Source: HyVt-443 sp964544655
GTDB lineage: Bacteria > Pseudomonadota > Gammaproteobacteria > Chromatiales > Chromatiaceae
Reading direction: 5' to 3'
Assembly: GCA_964544655.1 (NCBI GenBank)
Contig: CAZJCM010000063.1
Location: 1 to 10,657, forward strand
Length of the DNA stretch: 10,657 nucleotides
Both the position numbers and the translations under genes were made by a program. Below, piece by piece: positions 1-6,030 of the stretch; within the stretch, counting starts at the first letter, position 1, and every line of letters starts with the position of its first letter. Below the pieces are notes generated by a model. It was not told where the DNA came from. It made no database searches and worked only from the letters and a program-made list of their open reading frames with translations.

Positions 1-54
1 GACGTTCAACACCAGGTTGCATGAATACTGAACAAAGTTTGTGGGACAGCAGTG
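1..54. mobile_element. End of a MITE/IS-like repeat entering from the left
   Basis: The reverse complement of bases 5-54 matches the first 50 bases of the element at 1602-1826 at 47 of 50 positions, and the match stops sharply at the inner side. The outer end is TGGGACAGCAGTG at 42-54, the same terminal repeat as the right end of the other copy. If it also made a 9-bp target duplication, the copy adjoining this end would be AGGCAGGTT (55-63), with its partner left of the window. Only one end is visible, so it could be a full insertion sequence, a MITE or a solo end. Confidence 0.7.
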
Positions 55-149
55 AGGCAGGTTCATGTTTCCTTTTGTCGGGTTACGTCGCTGGCGCGGC
101 TAACCCGGTCTACGGGCTGACAACGACAATCTCGACAACGGCCGAACAG

Positions 150-178
150 TTACCCGGCTTTTTCGAAAATGTTATGAT
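150..178 (+). promoter_or_regulatory. Candidate purB promoter
   Basis: TATGAT at 173-178 is a five-of-six match to a sigma70 -10 box. The sequence 17 bp upstream, TTACCC at 150-155, is a poor -35. The pair sits about 40 bp ahead of purB and downstream of the repeat end at 54, so it would give purB its own promoter. In many relatives purB is co-transcribed with genes upstream, which cannot be seen here. Weak, motif-only evidence. Confidence 0.3.
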
Positions 179-214
179 CGCGCGTTTACGTTACACACCA
201 GAGACAGGATCACC

Positions 215-1582
215 ATGGAACTCTCCTCCCTGACCGCCGTTTCCCCGATCGACGGGCGCTACGGCAGCAAGAGCGCGGATCTGCGCCCCATGTTCAGTGA
301 ATTCGGGCTCATTCGTCACCGGGTGCTGGTGGAGGTGCGTTGGCTGCAGGCCCTGGCCAAACATCCCGGCATCGGCGAAGTCCCTGCGCTCAGCGGGCAC
401 GCGGACAATATCCTCAACGATATCGTCGACAACTTCTCCCTCGAAGATGCCCAACGAGTGAAGAATATCGAGCGCACCACCAATCACGACGTCAAGGCGG
501 TGGAGTATTTCCTCAAAGAGAAGATCGCGGGCAACCAGGAACTGGAGGCGATCAGCGAATTCATTCACTTCGCCTGCACCTCGGAAGACATCAACAACCT
601 CTCCCACGCCTTGATGTTGCGCGAAGGCCGCGGTCAGGTACTGATCCCGCTGATGGACGAACTGATCCAAGCCCTGCGCCAGCTGGCCCATGAGCACGCC
701 GACAAGCCGATGCTCTGCCGCACCCATGGCCAGCCGGCATCCCCTTCCACCCTGGGCAAGGAGATGGCCAACGTTGCCCACCGCCTGCAGCGGCAGCGGC
801 AGCAGGTGGCAGCGGTGGCGTTGCTGGGCAAGATCAATGGCGCCGTGGGTAACTACAACGCCCACCTGGCCGCCTATCCGGAAGTCGACTGGCCCGCTTT
901 CGCCCGTGAGTTCGTCGAGTCCCTGGGACTGACCTGGAATCCCTACACCATCCAGATCGAGCCCCATGACTACATGGCCGAGCTGTTCGATGCCATCAGC
1001 CGCTTCAACACCATCACCATCGACTTCTGCCGCGATGTGTGGGGCTACATCTCGCTGGGTTATTTCAGGCAGAAGACCGTGGCCGGCGAGGTGGGCTCAT
1101 CGACCATGCCCCACAAGGTGAACCCGATCGATTTCGAGAACGGCGAAGGCAATCTGGGACTGGCCAATGCCATGTTCGGCCACCTGACCCAAAAGCTGCC
1201 GATCTCCCGTTGGCAGCGGGATCTGACCGATTCCACCGTATTGCGCAACATGGGCGTGGGCTTTGCCTACAGCAGCATCGCATTGCAGTCGGTACTGCGT
1301 GGCATCGGTAAGCTGGAGGCCAACGAGCAGCGGTTGCTGGATGACCTGAACGACAACTGGGAGGTGCTGGCCGAGCCGATCCAGACCGTGATGCGCCGTT
1401 ATGGCATCGAAAAGCCGTATGAGAAGCTCAAGGCCCTGACCCGGGGGCAACGGATCACAGCGGAGCAGTTGATCGCCTTCGTCGATGGCCTGGATATCCC
1501 CGAGGAGGCGAAGCAGCAGCTGCGGGCACTCTCTCCATCGACCTATATCGGCAACGCCGGGGAGCAGGCAAAGAATATCTGA
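215..1582 (+). CDS. purB: Adenylosuccinate lyase
   Basis: PurB catalyses two fumarate-releasing steps in the cytoplasm: SAICAR to AICAR in purine synthesis and adenylosuccinate to AMP. The 455-residue product is full length (E. coli PurB has 456) and belongs to the aspartase/fumarase superfamily. Visible motifs are TSEDINN near residue 122, the catalytic histidine in CRTHGQPA at residue 171, and the superfamily signature GSSTMPHKVNPIDFENGEGN from residue 294, with catalytic Ser295, Met298 and Lys301. His171 and Ser295 have the same numbers as in E. coli. The ATG at 215 follows an AGGA-type ribosome site in CAGGATCACC and gives the standard N-terminus MELSSLTAVSPIDGRYG. The gene stands alone, with repeat-family copies on both sides in opposite orientation. 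Its apparent terminator lies some 260 bp beyond the stop because the element at 1602-1826 is inserted between them. Confidence 0.98.
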   Translation: MELSSLTAVSPIDGRYGSKSADLRPMFSEFGLIRHRVLVEVRWLQALAKHPGIGEVPALSGHADNILNDIVDNFSLEDAQRVKNIERTTNHDVKAVEYFLKEKIAGNQELEAISEFIHFACTSEDINNLSHALMLREGRGQVLIPLMDELIQALRQLAHEHADKPMLCRTHGQPASPSTLGKEMANVAHRLQRQRQQVAAVALLGKINGAVGNYNAHLAAYPEVDWPAFAREFVESLGLTWNPYTIQIEPHDYMAELFDAISRFNTITIDFCRDVWGYISLGYFRQKTVAGEVGSSTMPHKVNPIDFENGEGNLGLANAMFGHLTQKLPISRWQRDLTDSTVLRNMGVGFAYSSIALQSVLRGIGKLEANEQRLLDDLNDNWEVLAEPIQTVMRRYGIEKPYEKLKALTRGQRITAEQLIAFVDGLDIPEEAKQQLRALSPSTYIGNAGEQAKNI

Positions 1583-1601
1583 CACCTGTATTGCGAGAAC
1601 C

Positions 1602-1826
1602 CACTGCCGTCCCACAAACCTTGTTCAGTATTCATACAACCTGGTGTTGAAGGGTGATTTTTTACACTTATTGGCGCTTCCAGACATGAAAGGTCTGATA
1701 TGGGCGCCCCTTCTCCCACCGGGAGAAGGTCGGGATGAGGGGGGTGAAAAATCAAAGCATTGGCTTTTCTGATCCCCTCACCCCGACCCTCTCCCTGAGG
1801 GAGAGGGCGTTCATGGGACAGCAGTG
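1602..1826. mobile_element. MITE-like non-coding insertion, 225 bp, with 9-bp target duplication
   Basis: The ends are CACTGCCGTCCCA (1602-1614) and TGGGACAGCAGTG (1814-1826), which are inverted repeats matching at 12 of 13 positions. They are flanked by a perfect 9-bp direct repeat GCGAGAACC at 1593-1601 and 1827-1835, the expected footprint of transposition. The element has no plausible coding sequence. Its first 50 bases recur, inverted, at 5-54. The interior (1705-1809) is a REP-like double hairpin. It sits 19 bp after the purB stop, between purB and the terminator at 1839-1874. It is presumably mobilised in trans by a full insertion sequence with the same ends; I cannot assign the IS family from the sequence alone. 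Confidence 0.8.
1705..1809. repeat. REP/BIME-like paired palindromes inside the MITE
   Basis: Two inverted, imperfectly matching units face each other. The left unit (1705-1742) contains TTCTCCC-acc-GGGAGAA followed by GGTCGGGATGAGGGG. The right unit (1774-1809) contains CCCCTCACCCCGACC followed by CCCTCTCCC-tga-GGGAGAGGG. Each forms its own hairpin, and together they can fold into one long stem whose centre holds a further small hairpin (AAAGC-attg-GCTTT). Sequences of this CCCTCTCCC/GGGAGAGGG type with a CACCCCGACC arm are common intergenic repeats in proteobacteria. Their role here is unknown; the RNA form could pause transcription or protect the purB mRNA 3' end. Confidence 0.7.
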
Positions 1827-1838
1827 GCGAGAACCATG

Positions 1839-1874
1839 AAAAAGGCCGGTATCCTGGGGATACCGGCCTTTTTT
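1839..1874. terminator. Bidirectional rho-independent terminator between purB and the OmpA gene
   Basis: A perfect 11-bp stem, GGCCGGTATCC (1844-1854) with GGATACCGGCC (1858-1868), closes a 3-base loop. It is flanked by five A's on the left and six T's on the right, so it can terminate transcription from both sides. It lies between convergent genes: purB (plus) and the OmpA-family gene (minus, stop at 1907). Confidence 0.9.
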
Positions 1875-1906
1875 CATAACGCCTGAAGCGTCAGTCGAGA
1901 TAACCC

Positions 1907-2602
1907 TTAGTTGGTGATGACCTCGATGCGACGATTCTTGGCGCGGCCCTCGCGGGTGCCGTTGTCGGCAACAGGCTTGGACTCGCCCATGCCCTTGACG
2001 GTGATCGAGTCGATCCCCATGGACGCCAGGTAGTCTGCGGCGGCCTGAGCGCGGCGGATGGAGAGCTCCATGTTATAGCCCTCAGGCCCGGTGCTGTCGG
2101 TGTGACCGATGATGGTCAGCGTCTCGTGGCCTTGGCTCGCCTTGATCTGGTCCGCCAGGTCTTCCAGCGCAGCCTTCATGTTGGGCTTCAACTCAGCGCT
2201 GTCGAAGTCGAACTCGTCCTCGACCAGGTTGATGGTCAGGTTGGCCACGACCTCGCAGCCCCACTGATCCACTTCAGCGCCGGCACGGGTACCCGGGCAC
2301 CTGTCCTGGGAATCGATCACGCCGTCGCCATCGGAATCGGTAGGTGCAGCGGGCACAGCGGGAGCTGGCCTCTCCATCTTCGCTTCCGGCTGCGGCATCT
2401 CGTCACCACAGGCCTCCAGCGGGCCCGGAATACCGCCAACAGTGCGCCAGCATTCGCCCGCTCCATTGGTCAGTACGGACTTGGCGCCATCGGTGGCGTA
2501 GGTGTTGTCCATAGCGATACTCTGGGTGCTCAGGGCCATGCCGACCACCAGACCGATGGGAGCCAGCAACGCAACGATTTTTTTCTGATTGAACTTATCC
2601 AT
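1907..2602 (-). CDS. OmpA-family outer membrane protein with a thrombospondin type 3-like calcium motif
   Basis: The 231-residue product starts with a signal peptide (residues 1 to about 30, hydrophobic core ALLAPIGLVVGMAL, likely cut after QSIA). A short cysteine-containing segment (ECWRT at 50, EACGDE at 63) and a Pro/Ala-rich linker (about 70-87) follow. Residues 89-104 are a TSP3-type calcium-binding motif, DSDGDGVIDSQDRCPG. The C-terminal 105 residues are an OmpA-like peptidoglycan-binding domain: FDFDSAELKP, GHTDSTG (Asp169), the Arg-containing ELSIRRAQAAADYL helix and NRRIEV. No eight-strand porin barrel precedes it, so it is likely a periplasmic or outer-membrane-anchored protein tethering the envelope to murein. 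The ATG at 2602 has a strong AGAGGA ribosome site. It is a single gene closed by the terminator at 1839-1874. Confidence 0.9.
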   Translation of the reverse strand: MDKFNQKKIVALLAPIGLVVGMALSTQSIAMDNTYATDGAKSVLTNGAGECWRTVGGIPGPLEACGDEMPQPEAKMERPAPAVPAAPTDSDGDGVIDSQDRCPGTRAGAEVDQWGCEVVANLTINLVEDEFDFDSAELKPNMKAALEDLADQIKASQGHETLTIIGHTDSTGPEGYNMELSIRRAQAAADYLASMGIDSITVKGMGESKPVADNGTREGRAKNRRIEVITN

Positions 2603-2935
2603 TATTTCCTCTTCTTCGGTTTTTACTTAAAGCATCGCTCAAAATACAATACATTCCGGGCATCCCGGGAAGCTCTGACTGCCGTCTGACATAAGGCGCA
2701 CAAGCATGACTTGAGTGGAGTGAAGCGGAGTTCCCTTATAGTAGTGGCGCCCCGATTGGCCAAACAGTCTGATCGGGAGAACGACCATCATCGAATTCCA
2801 AGCATCAAGATTGGCACACGAACCCCACAATTTCCAGCACTTTATCAAAAGTATCAATGGCCCCACCACTTTCACACACCGCCCCCTACTTTGCCGACTG
2901 ACATCGACGACCCTGCATGAGATTGGCTGCAAACC
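2603..2935. other. Divergent intergenic region (OmpA gene / roxA)
   Basis: This 333-bp spacer must hold the promoters of both divergent genes, but I see no strong match to -35/-10 pairs. An AT-rich patch at about 2636-2655, read on the minus strand, contains TATTGTATTTT and may be the -10 region of the OmpA gene. TATAGT at 2737-2742 is a possible plus-strand -10 without a good -35. Two small inverted repeats are present: CCGGG-cat-CCCGG (about 2657-2669) and CCCGAT...ATCGGG (about 2751-2777). No convincing coding sequence lies here. Confidence 0.4.
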
Positions 2936-4108
2936 ATGAAATTACAACTCCCGCCCGGCCTGACCACAAACAGCTTTCTGCGCGACTACTGGCAACGACG
3001 GCCATTGCTGATACGCAACGCACTGCCAGCGGATCGTCTCTGTCCGCTGACGGCAGAGGAACTGGCCGGTCTGGCCTGCGAAGAGGAGATCGAATCCCGC
3101 ATCGTGCTGGAGAAGCATGGCAAGGGCCCGTGGGAGGCCCGGCATGGCCCCTTCACCCCGGACAGCTTCGCCCAGTTGCCCGACAGCCACTGGACGCTGC
3201 TGTTGCAAGACCTGGACAAGCATATCCCGGAACTGGGTGAACTGCTGACGGCATTCGATTTCATCCCGGATTGGCGGCTGGACGACATCATGATCAGCTA
3301 TGCGGTGGATCAGGGGTCGGTCGGCCCCCATATCGACGACTATGACGTGTTTCTGCTGCAGGCCAGGGGCGAACGGCGCTGGCAGATCAACACCCGGCAA
3401 TGCAGCGAAGCCGACTATATTCCCGGTATCGATCTGCGTATCCTGCCCGATTTCGAGGCCGAACATGAGTGGCTGCTGACCCCCGGGGATCTGCTCTACC
3501 TGCCACCCAAGGTCGCCCACTGGGGCATCGCCGAGGGTGATGACTGCATCACCTGTTCGGTGGGCTATCAGGCGCCGGGACTGAAAGAGATGGCGACGGC
3601 CTGGTGCAGCGAGCTGATAGAGATGCAGGTGCCCGACGGGCGCTATCGCGACCCGGGGCTGCCGCTGCAGACCCATCGGGGCGAAATCACCGATTGGAGC
3701 ATGCAGCGCATGGCACAGCTGCTGGAGGGGTTCCTCCGCCAGGATCCGGCGGCCCGGCAGCGTTGGTTTGGCCGTTTCGTCACCGAGACCAAGGCCCATC
3801 TGCAGGTGGAGCCGGTCGACCAACCGTTGACGACGCAGGAATTTCTCCAGCGGTTGCGGCAGCAGGGCACGCTGGCGCGTAACCTCTGGTCCAGGATGGC
3901 CTTCTGCCGGGGAGCGGCAGAGGACTATCTTTTCATCTGCGGTGAAGAGTTTGCCGTAAACAAAGCAGATGCCGGTTTATTGGAGCAGCTGACCGAACAG
4001 CGCCATTTCGACTATGCTTCCCTGCAGGAGTGGCTGCAGCGTCCCGACGCCCTGCGGCTGTTGACGCAGCTCTATAATGAAGGACATCTCTGCTTTGCCG
4101 ATGATTGA
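2936..4108 (+). CDS. roxA: Ribosomal oxygenase, RoxA/YcfD-like (50S protein L16 arginine hydroxylase)
   Basis: This is a JmjC/cupin-fold Fe(II)- and 2-oxoglutarate-dependent oxygenase. E. coli RoxA hydroxylates an arginine of ribosomal protein L16. The 390-residue length fits the family. The iron-binding facial triad is visible: HID at residues 132-134 (in SVGPHIDDYDVFLLQ) and the distal His195 in LPPKVAHWG. The stretch RGERRWQI just after the HxD motif is also typical of RoxA. The C-terminal half (about 220-390) fits the dimerisation and winged-helix regions of the family. The ATG at 2936 has a weak ribosome site but gives the standard start, MKLQLPPGLTTNSFLRDYWQRRPLLIR. A cupin-domain gene close to purB is a common arrangement in gammaproteobacteria; here the OmpA-family gene lies between them. 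The last bases overlap the next gene. Confidence 0.93.
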   Translation: MKLQLPPGLTTNSFLRDYWQRRPLLIRNALPADRLCPLTAEELAGLACEEEIESRIVLEKHGKGPWEARHGPFTPDSFAQLPDSHWTLLLQDLDKHIPELGELLTAFDFIPDWRLDDIMISYAVDQGSVGPHIDDYDVFLLQARGERRWQINTRQCSEADYIPGIDLRILPDFEAEHEWLLTPGDLLYLPPKVAHWGIAEGDDCITCSVGYQAPGLKEMATAWCSELIEMQVPDGRYRDPGLPLQTHRGEITDWSMQRMAQLLEGFLRQDPAARQRWFGRFVTETKAHLQVEPVDQPLTTQEFLQRLRQQGTLARNLWSRMAFCRGAAEDYLFICGEEFAVNKADAGLLEQLTEQRHFDYASLQEWLQRPDALRLLTQLYNEGHLCFADD

Positions 4109-4952
4109 ACCCCCGCCCCGAATATCCCACCTGCACGCCGGTTTGCGGCGAGGCCCGCCTGCACGCAGCCGGGTGCGGGTTCAGGCACGTTATCTCCTCG
4201 TCCTCTGCCTGTTCTGCTTCGAGGCCCTGGCCGGCTATCCGTTGACCATCATTGGGCTGCATGACCGCAGTGCCGACGAGGTGATCCCCATCATTCAGCC
4301 CTTCGTCGCCGCCGATGGGGCCCTGTCCGGCACGGGTGACGAGCTGTTCATCCGCACCTCGCCGGCCAACCTGACGGAGATCCGCGCCATCCTGCAACGC
4401 ATCGACCGGCCACCCCGACGCCTGATGATCAGCGTTCGCCAGACCAGCTCGCCGGCCACGATCCGGCGCGGGGAAAACACTAGGCCCGGTGAACACAATG
4501 GCGTTGCACTGGGCGGCATACAGGGCGCCACCGGCAAACGCCGCGACCTCACGCAGCGGGTTCAGGCCCTGGAGGGCCGGCCCGCTTTCATCACGGTCGG
4601 TCAGTCCACACCGGTGGCCGAACGACAGATCGTGGGCCGCGGTGACATAACCTTTCACGGCAGCAATACCCGTTACCGCAATGCCAGCACCGGCTTCTAT
4701 GCGCTGCCGCGGCTCAATGGAGACCGGGTCACCCTCTATATCAGCCGGCAGCAGGTGGCGCCTACGGCCACCAGCGACCGGTTCACCACCAGGGGCATCC
4801 ACACCCAGGTGAGCGGACAGCTGGGGGAGTGGCTGCTGGTCGGCACCTCTTCCGATGCGCAACGGGAACAGCGGCCGGGGATCATCCAACGCGGCGCCAC
4901 CAGGGGACGTGGGGAGTTTGCGGTCTATCTCAAGGTAGATGAGATTCCATAA
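4101..4952 (+). CDS. Secreted protein with a secretin N-type (NolW-like) domain
   Basis: A signal peptide-like segment (RYLLVLCLFCFEALA, then GYP) precedes a domain that reads like a secretin N1/NolW repeat: PLTIIGLHDRSADEVIPIIQ, a GTGDELFIRTSPANLTEIRA strand-helix unit, and ILQRIDRPPRRLMISV. The rest (AFITVGQSTPVAER, FYALPRLNGDRVTLYIS, GIHTQVSGQLGEWLLVG) resembles beta-strands at the start of a secretin domain, but the product (about 260-290 residues) is too short for a full outer membrane pore. Start choice is uncertain. ATG 4101 overlaps the roxA stop by 8 bp, suggesting translational coupling. ATG 4077 in the same frame is longer, and GTG 4173 gives the neatest signal peptide. No candidate has a well-placed Shine-Dalgarno sequence. 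Its function is unknown; a periplasmic assembly or scaffold role is inference. The 3' end overlaps the convergent ATPase gene by 23 bp. Confidence 0.8.
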   Translation: MIEPPPRISHLHAGLRRGPPARSRVRVQARYLLVLCLFCFEALAGYPLTIIGLHDRSADEVIPIIQPFVAADGALSGTGDELFIRTSPANLTEIRAILQRIDRPPRRLMISVRQTSSPATIRRGENTRPGEHNGVALGGIQGATGKRRDLTQRVQALEGRPAFITVGQSTPVAERQIVGRGDITFHGSNTRYRNASTGFYALPRLNGDRVTLYISRQQVAPTATSDRFTTRGIHTQVSGQLGEWLLVGTSSDAQREQRPGIIQRGATRGRGEFAVYLKVDEIP

Positions 4953-6030
4953 TCATCCGCGGACAGCCACCACCGCTGCCGCAGGCCATTCGCGGCGCAA
5001 ACACGATCAGATGATCCACATCCAGGCGGATGCCGATCCTGCTTCCTATCGGGTGATCGTGATGGCTCTGCACCATGCACAGAATCTCTCCGCCATCGGG
5101 TAGTTTCAGGGTATACAGATAGGCGGCGCCGCGAAACGCCTTGTCCACCACCTCCAGCTGCAGCGGACTGGCATCATCGTGGATCACGTCATCTGGACGC
5201 AGCAGCAGCTCCACTTCCTGCGCCGGGGCATGGGCATCGGCATACAGCCCTTTCACCGGGCCCAGCGGTGTCATTATCTGATCACCATCCATCACCCGGC
5301 CGGGAAGCATCACCCCCTGACCAATGAAGTCGGCGACGAAGCGATTCGCCGGCTGGTGGTAGAGCCGGTAACCGTTGTCCCACTGCTGCAACCGGCCCTG
5401 CCATAACACCCCGATTCGATCGGCCATGGCAAACGCCTCCATCTGATCATGAGTAACCAGTATGGCGGTGATGCCATCCCGCTGCAGAATATCCCGCACC
5501 TCCCGGGCCAACTGTTCCCGCAGGTCCACGTCCAGGCTGGAGAAGGGTTCATCGAGCAACAGGATCTTCGGTTGCGGCGCGATGGCACGAATCAGGGCCA
5601 CCCGCTGCTGCTGGCCACCGGAGAGCTGATGGGGATAGTGTCTCCGCACCGCTTCCAGACCGACCAGGCGCAGCAACTCATCAACCCGCCGCCGGCGCGC
5701 CGACCGCCCCAGCCGGCGCAGCCCAAAGGCAACATTGTTCTCCACATCGAGATGGGGATAGAGGGCAAAGTCCTGGAACACCATACCAACGTCACGCTGT
5801 TCGGGAGGCAGCATATAGCCGGGCCCGGACACATGCTGCCCGCGCAGATGGATGCCGCCCTCGCGCAGCGGCTGAAAACCCGCCACTGCCCGCAACAGGG
5901 TGGTCTTGCCACAACCGCTGGGACCGAGCAGACAACCGATCTCACCTGCCTGCAGGGAGAAACTCACCTGTTGAACCACTGCTTCGTCGCCATAGGCGAT
6001 CTCCGCATCTCTTACTTCAAGCTGTTTCAT
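4930..6030 (-). CDS. fbpC: Ferric iron ABC transporter, ATP-binding protein
   Basis: The cytoplasmic ATPase powers iron import with the two genes upstream. The 366-residue product has all expected motifs: Walker A GPSGCGKTT (36-44), Q-loop Gln86 in VFQDFALYPHLDV, signature LSGGQQQRVALIRAI (136-150), Walker B ILLLDEPFSSLD (156-167) and H-loop His194 in LVTHDQ. A C-terminal regulatory (TOBE-like) region follows from about 240. This matches the FbpC/AfuC/SfuC group. Sulfate, spermidine and sugar ATPases share the fold, so the iron assignment rests on the operon. The ATG at 6030 overlaps the permease stop by 14 bp, implying translational coupling. The C-terminus (MACGSGGGCPRMIMESHLP) runs 23 bp into the 3' end of the plus-strand secretin-like gene, and no terminator separates the two. 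Confidence 0.93.
   Translation of the reverse strand: MKQLEVRDAEIAYGDEAVVQQVSFSLQAGEIGCLLGPSGCGKTTLLRAVAGFQPLREGGIHLRGQHVSGPGYMLPPEQRDVGMVFQDFALYPHLDVENNVAFGLRRLGRSARRRRVDELLRLVGLEAVRRHYPHQLSGGQQQRVALIRAIAPQPKILLLDEPFSSLDVDLREQLAREVRDILQRDGITAILVTHDQMEAFAMADRIGVLWQGRLQQWDNGYRLYHQPANRFVADFIGQGVMLPGRVMDGDQIMTPLGPVKGLYADAHAPAQEVELLLRPDDVIHDDASPLQLEVVDKAFRGAAYLYTLKLPDGGEILCMVQSHHDHPIGSRIGIRLDVDHLIVFAPRMACGSGGGCPRMIMESHLP

Noticed and set aside
191..967. 258-codon minus-strand open frame within purB
   Set aside because: It is antisense to a certain purB in GC-rich DNA and shows no family motif.
1..1835. purB as cargo of a composite transposon formed by the two flanking repeat copies
   Set aside because: The right copy has its own 9-bp target duplication on both sides, so it inserted independently; purB is a core gene.
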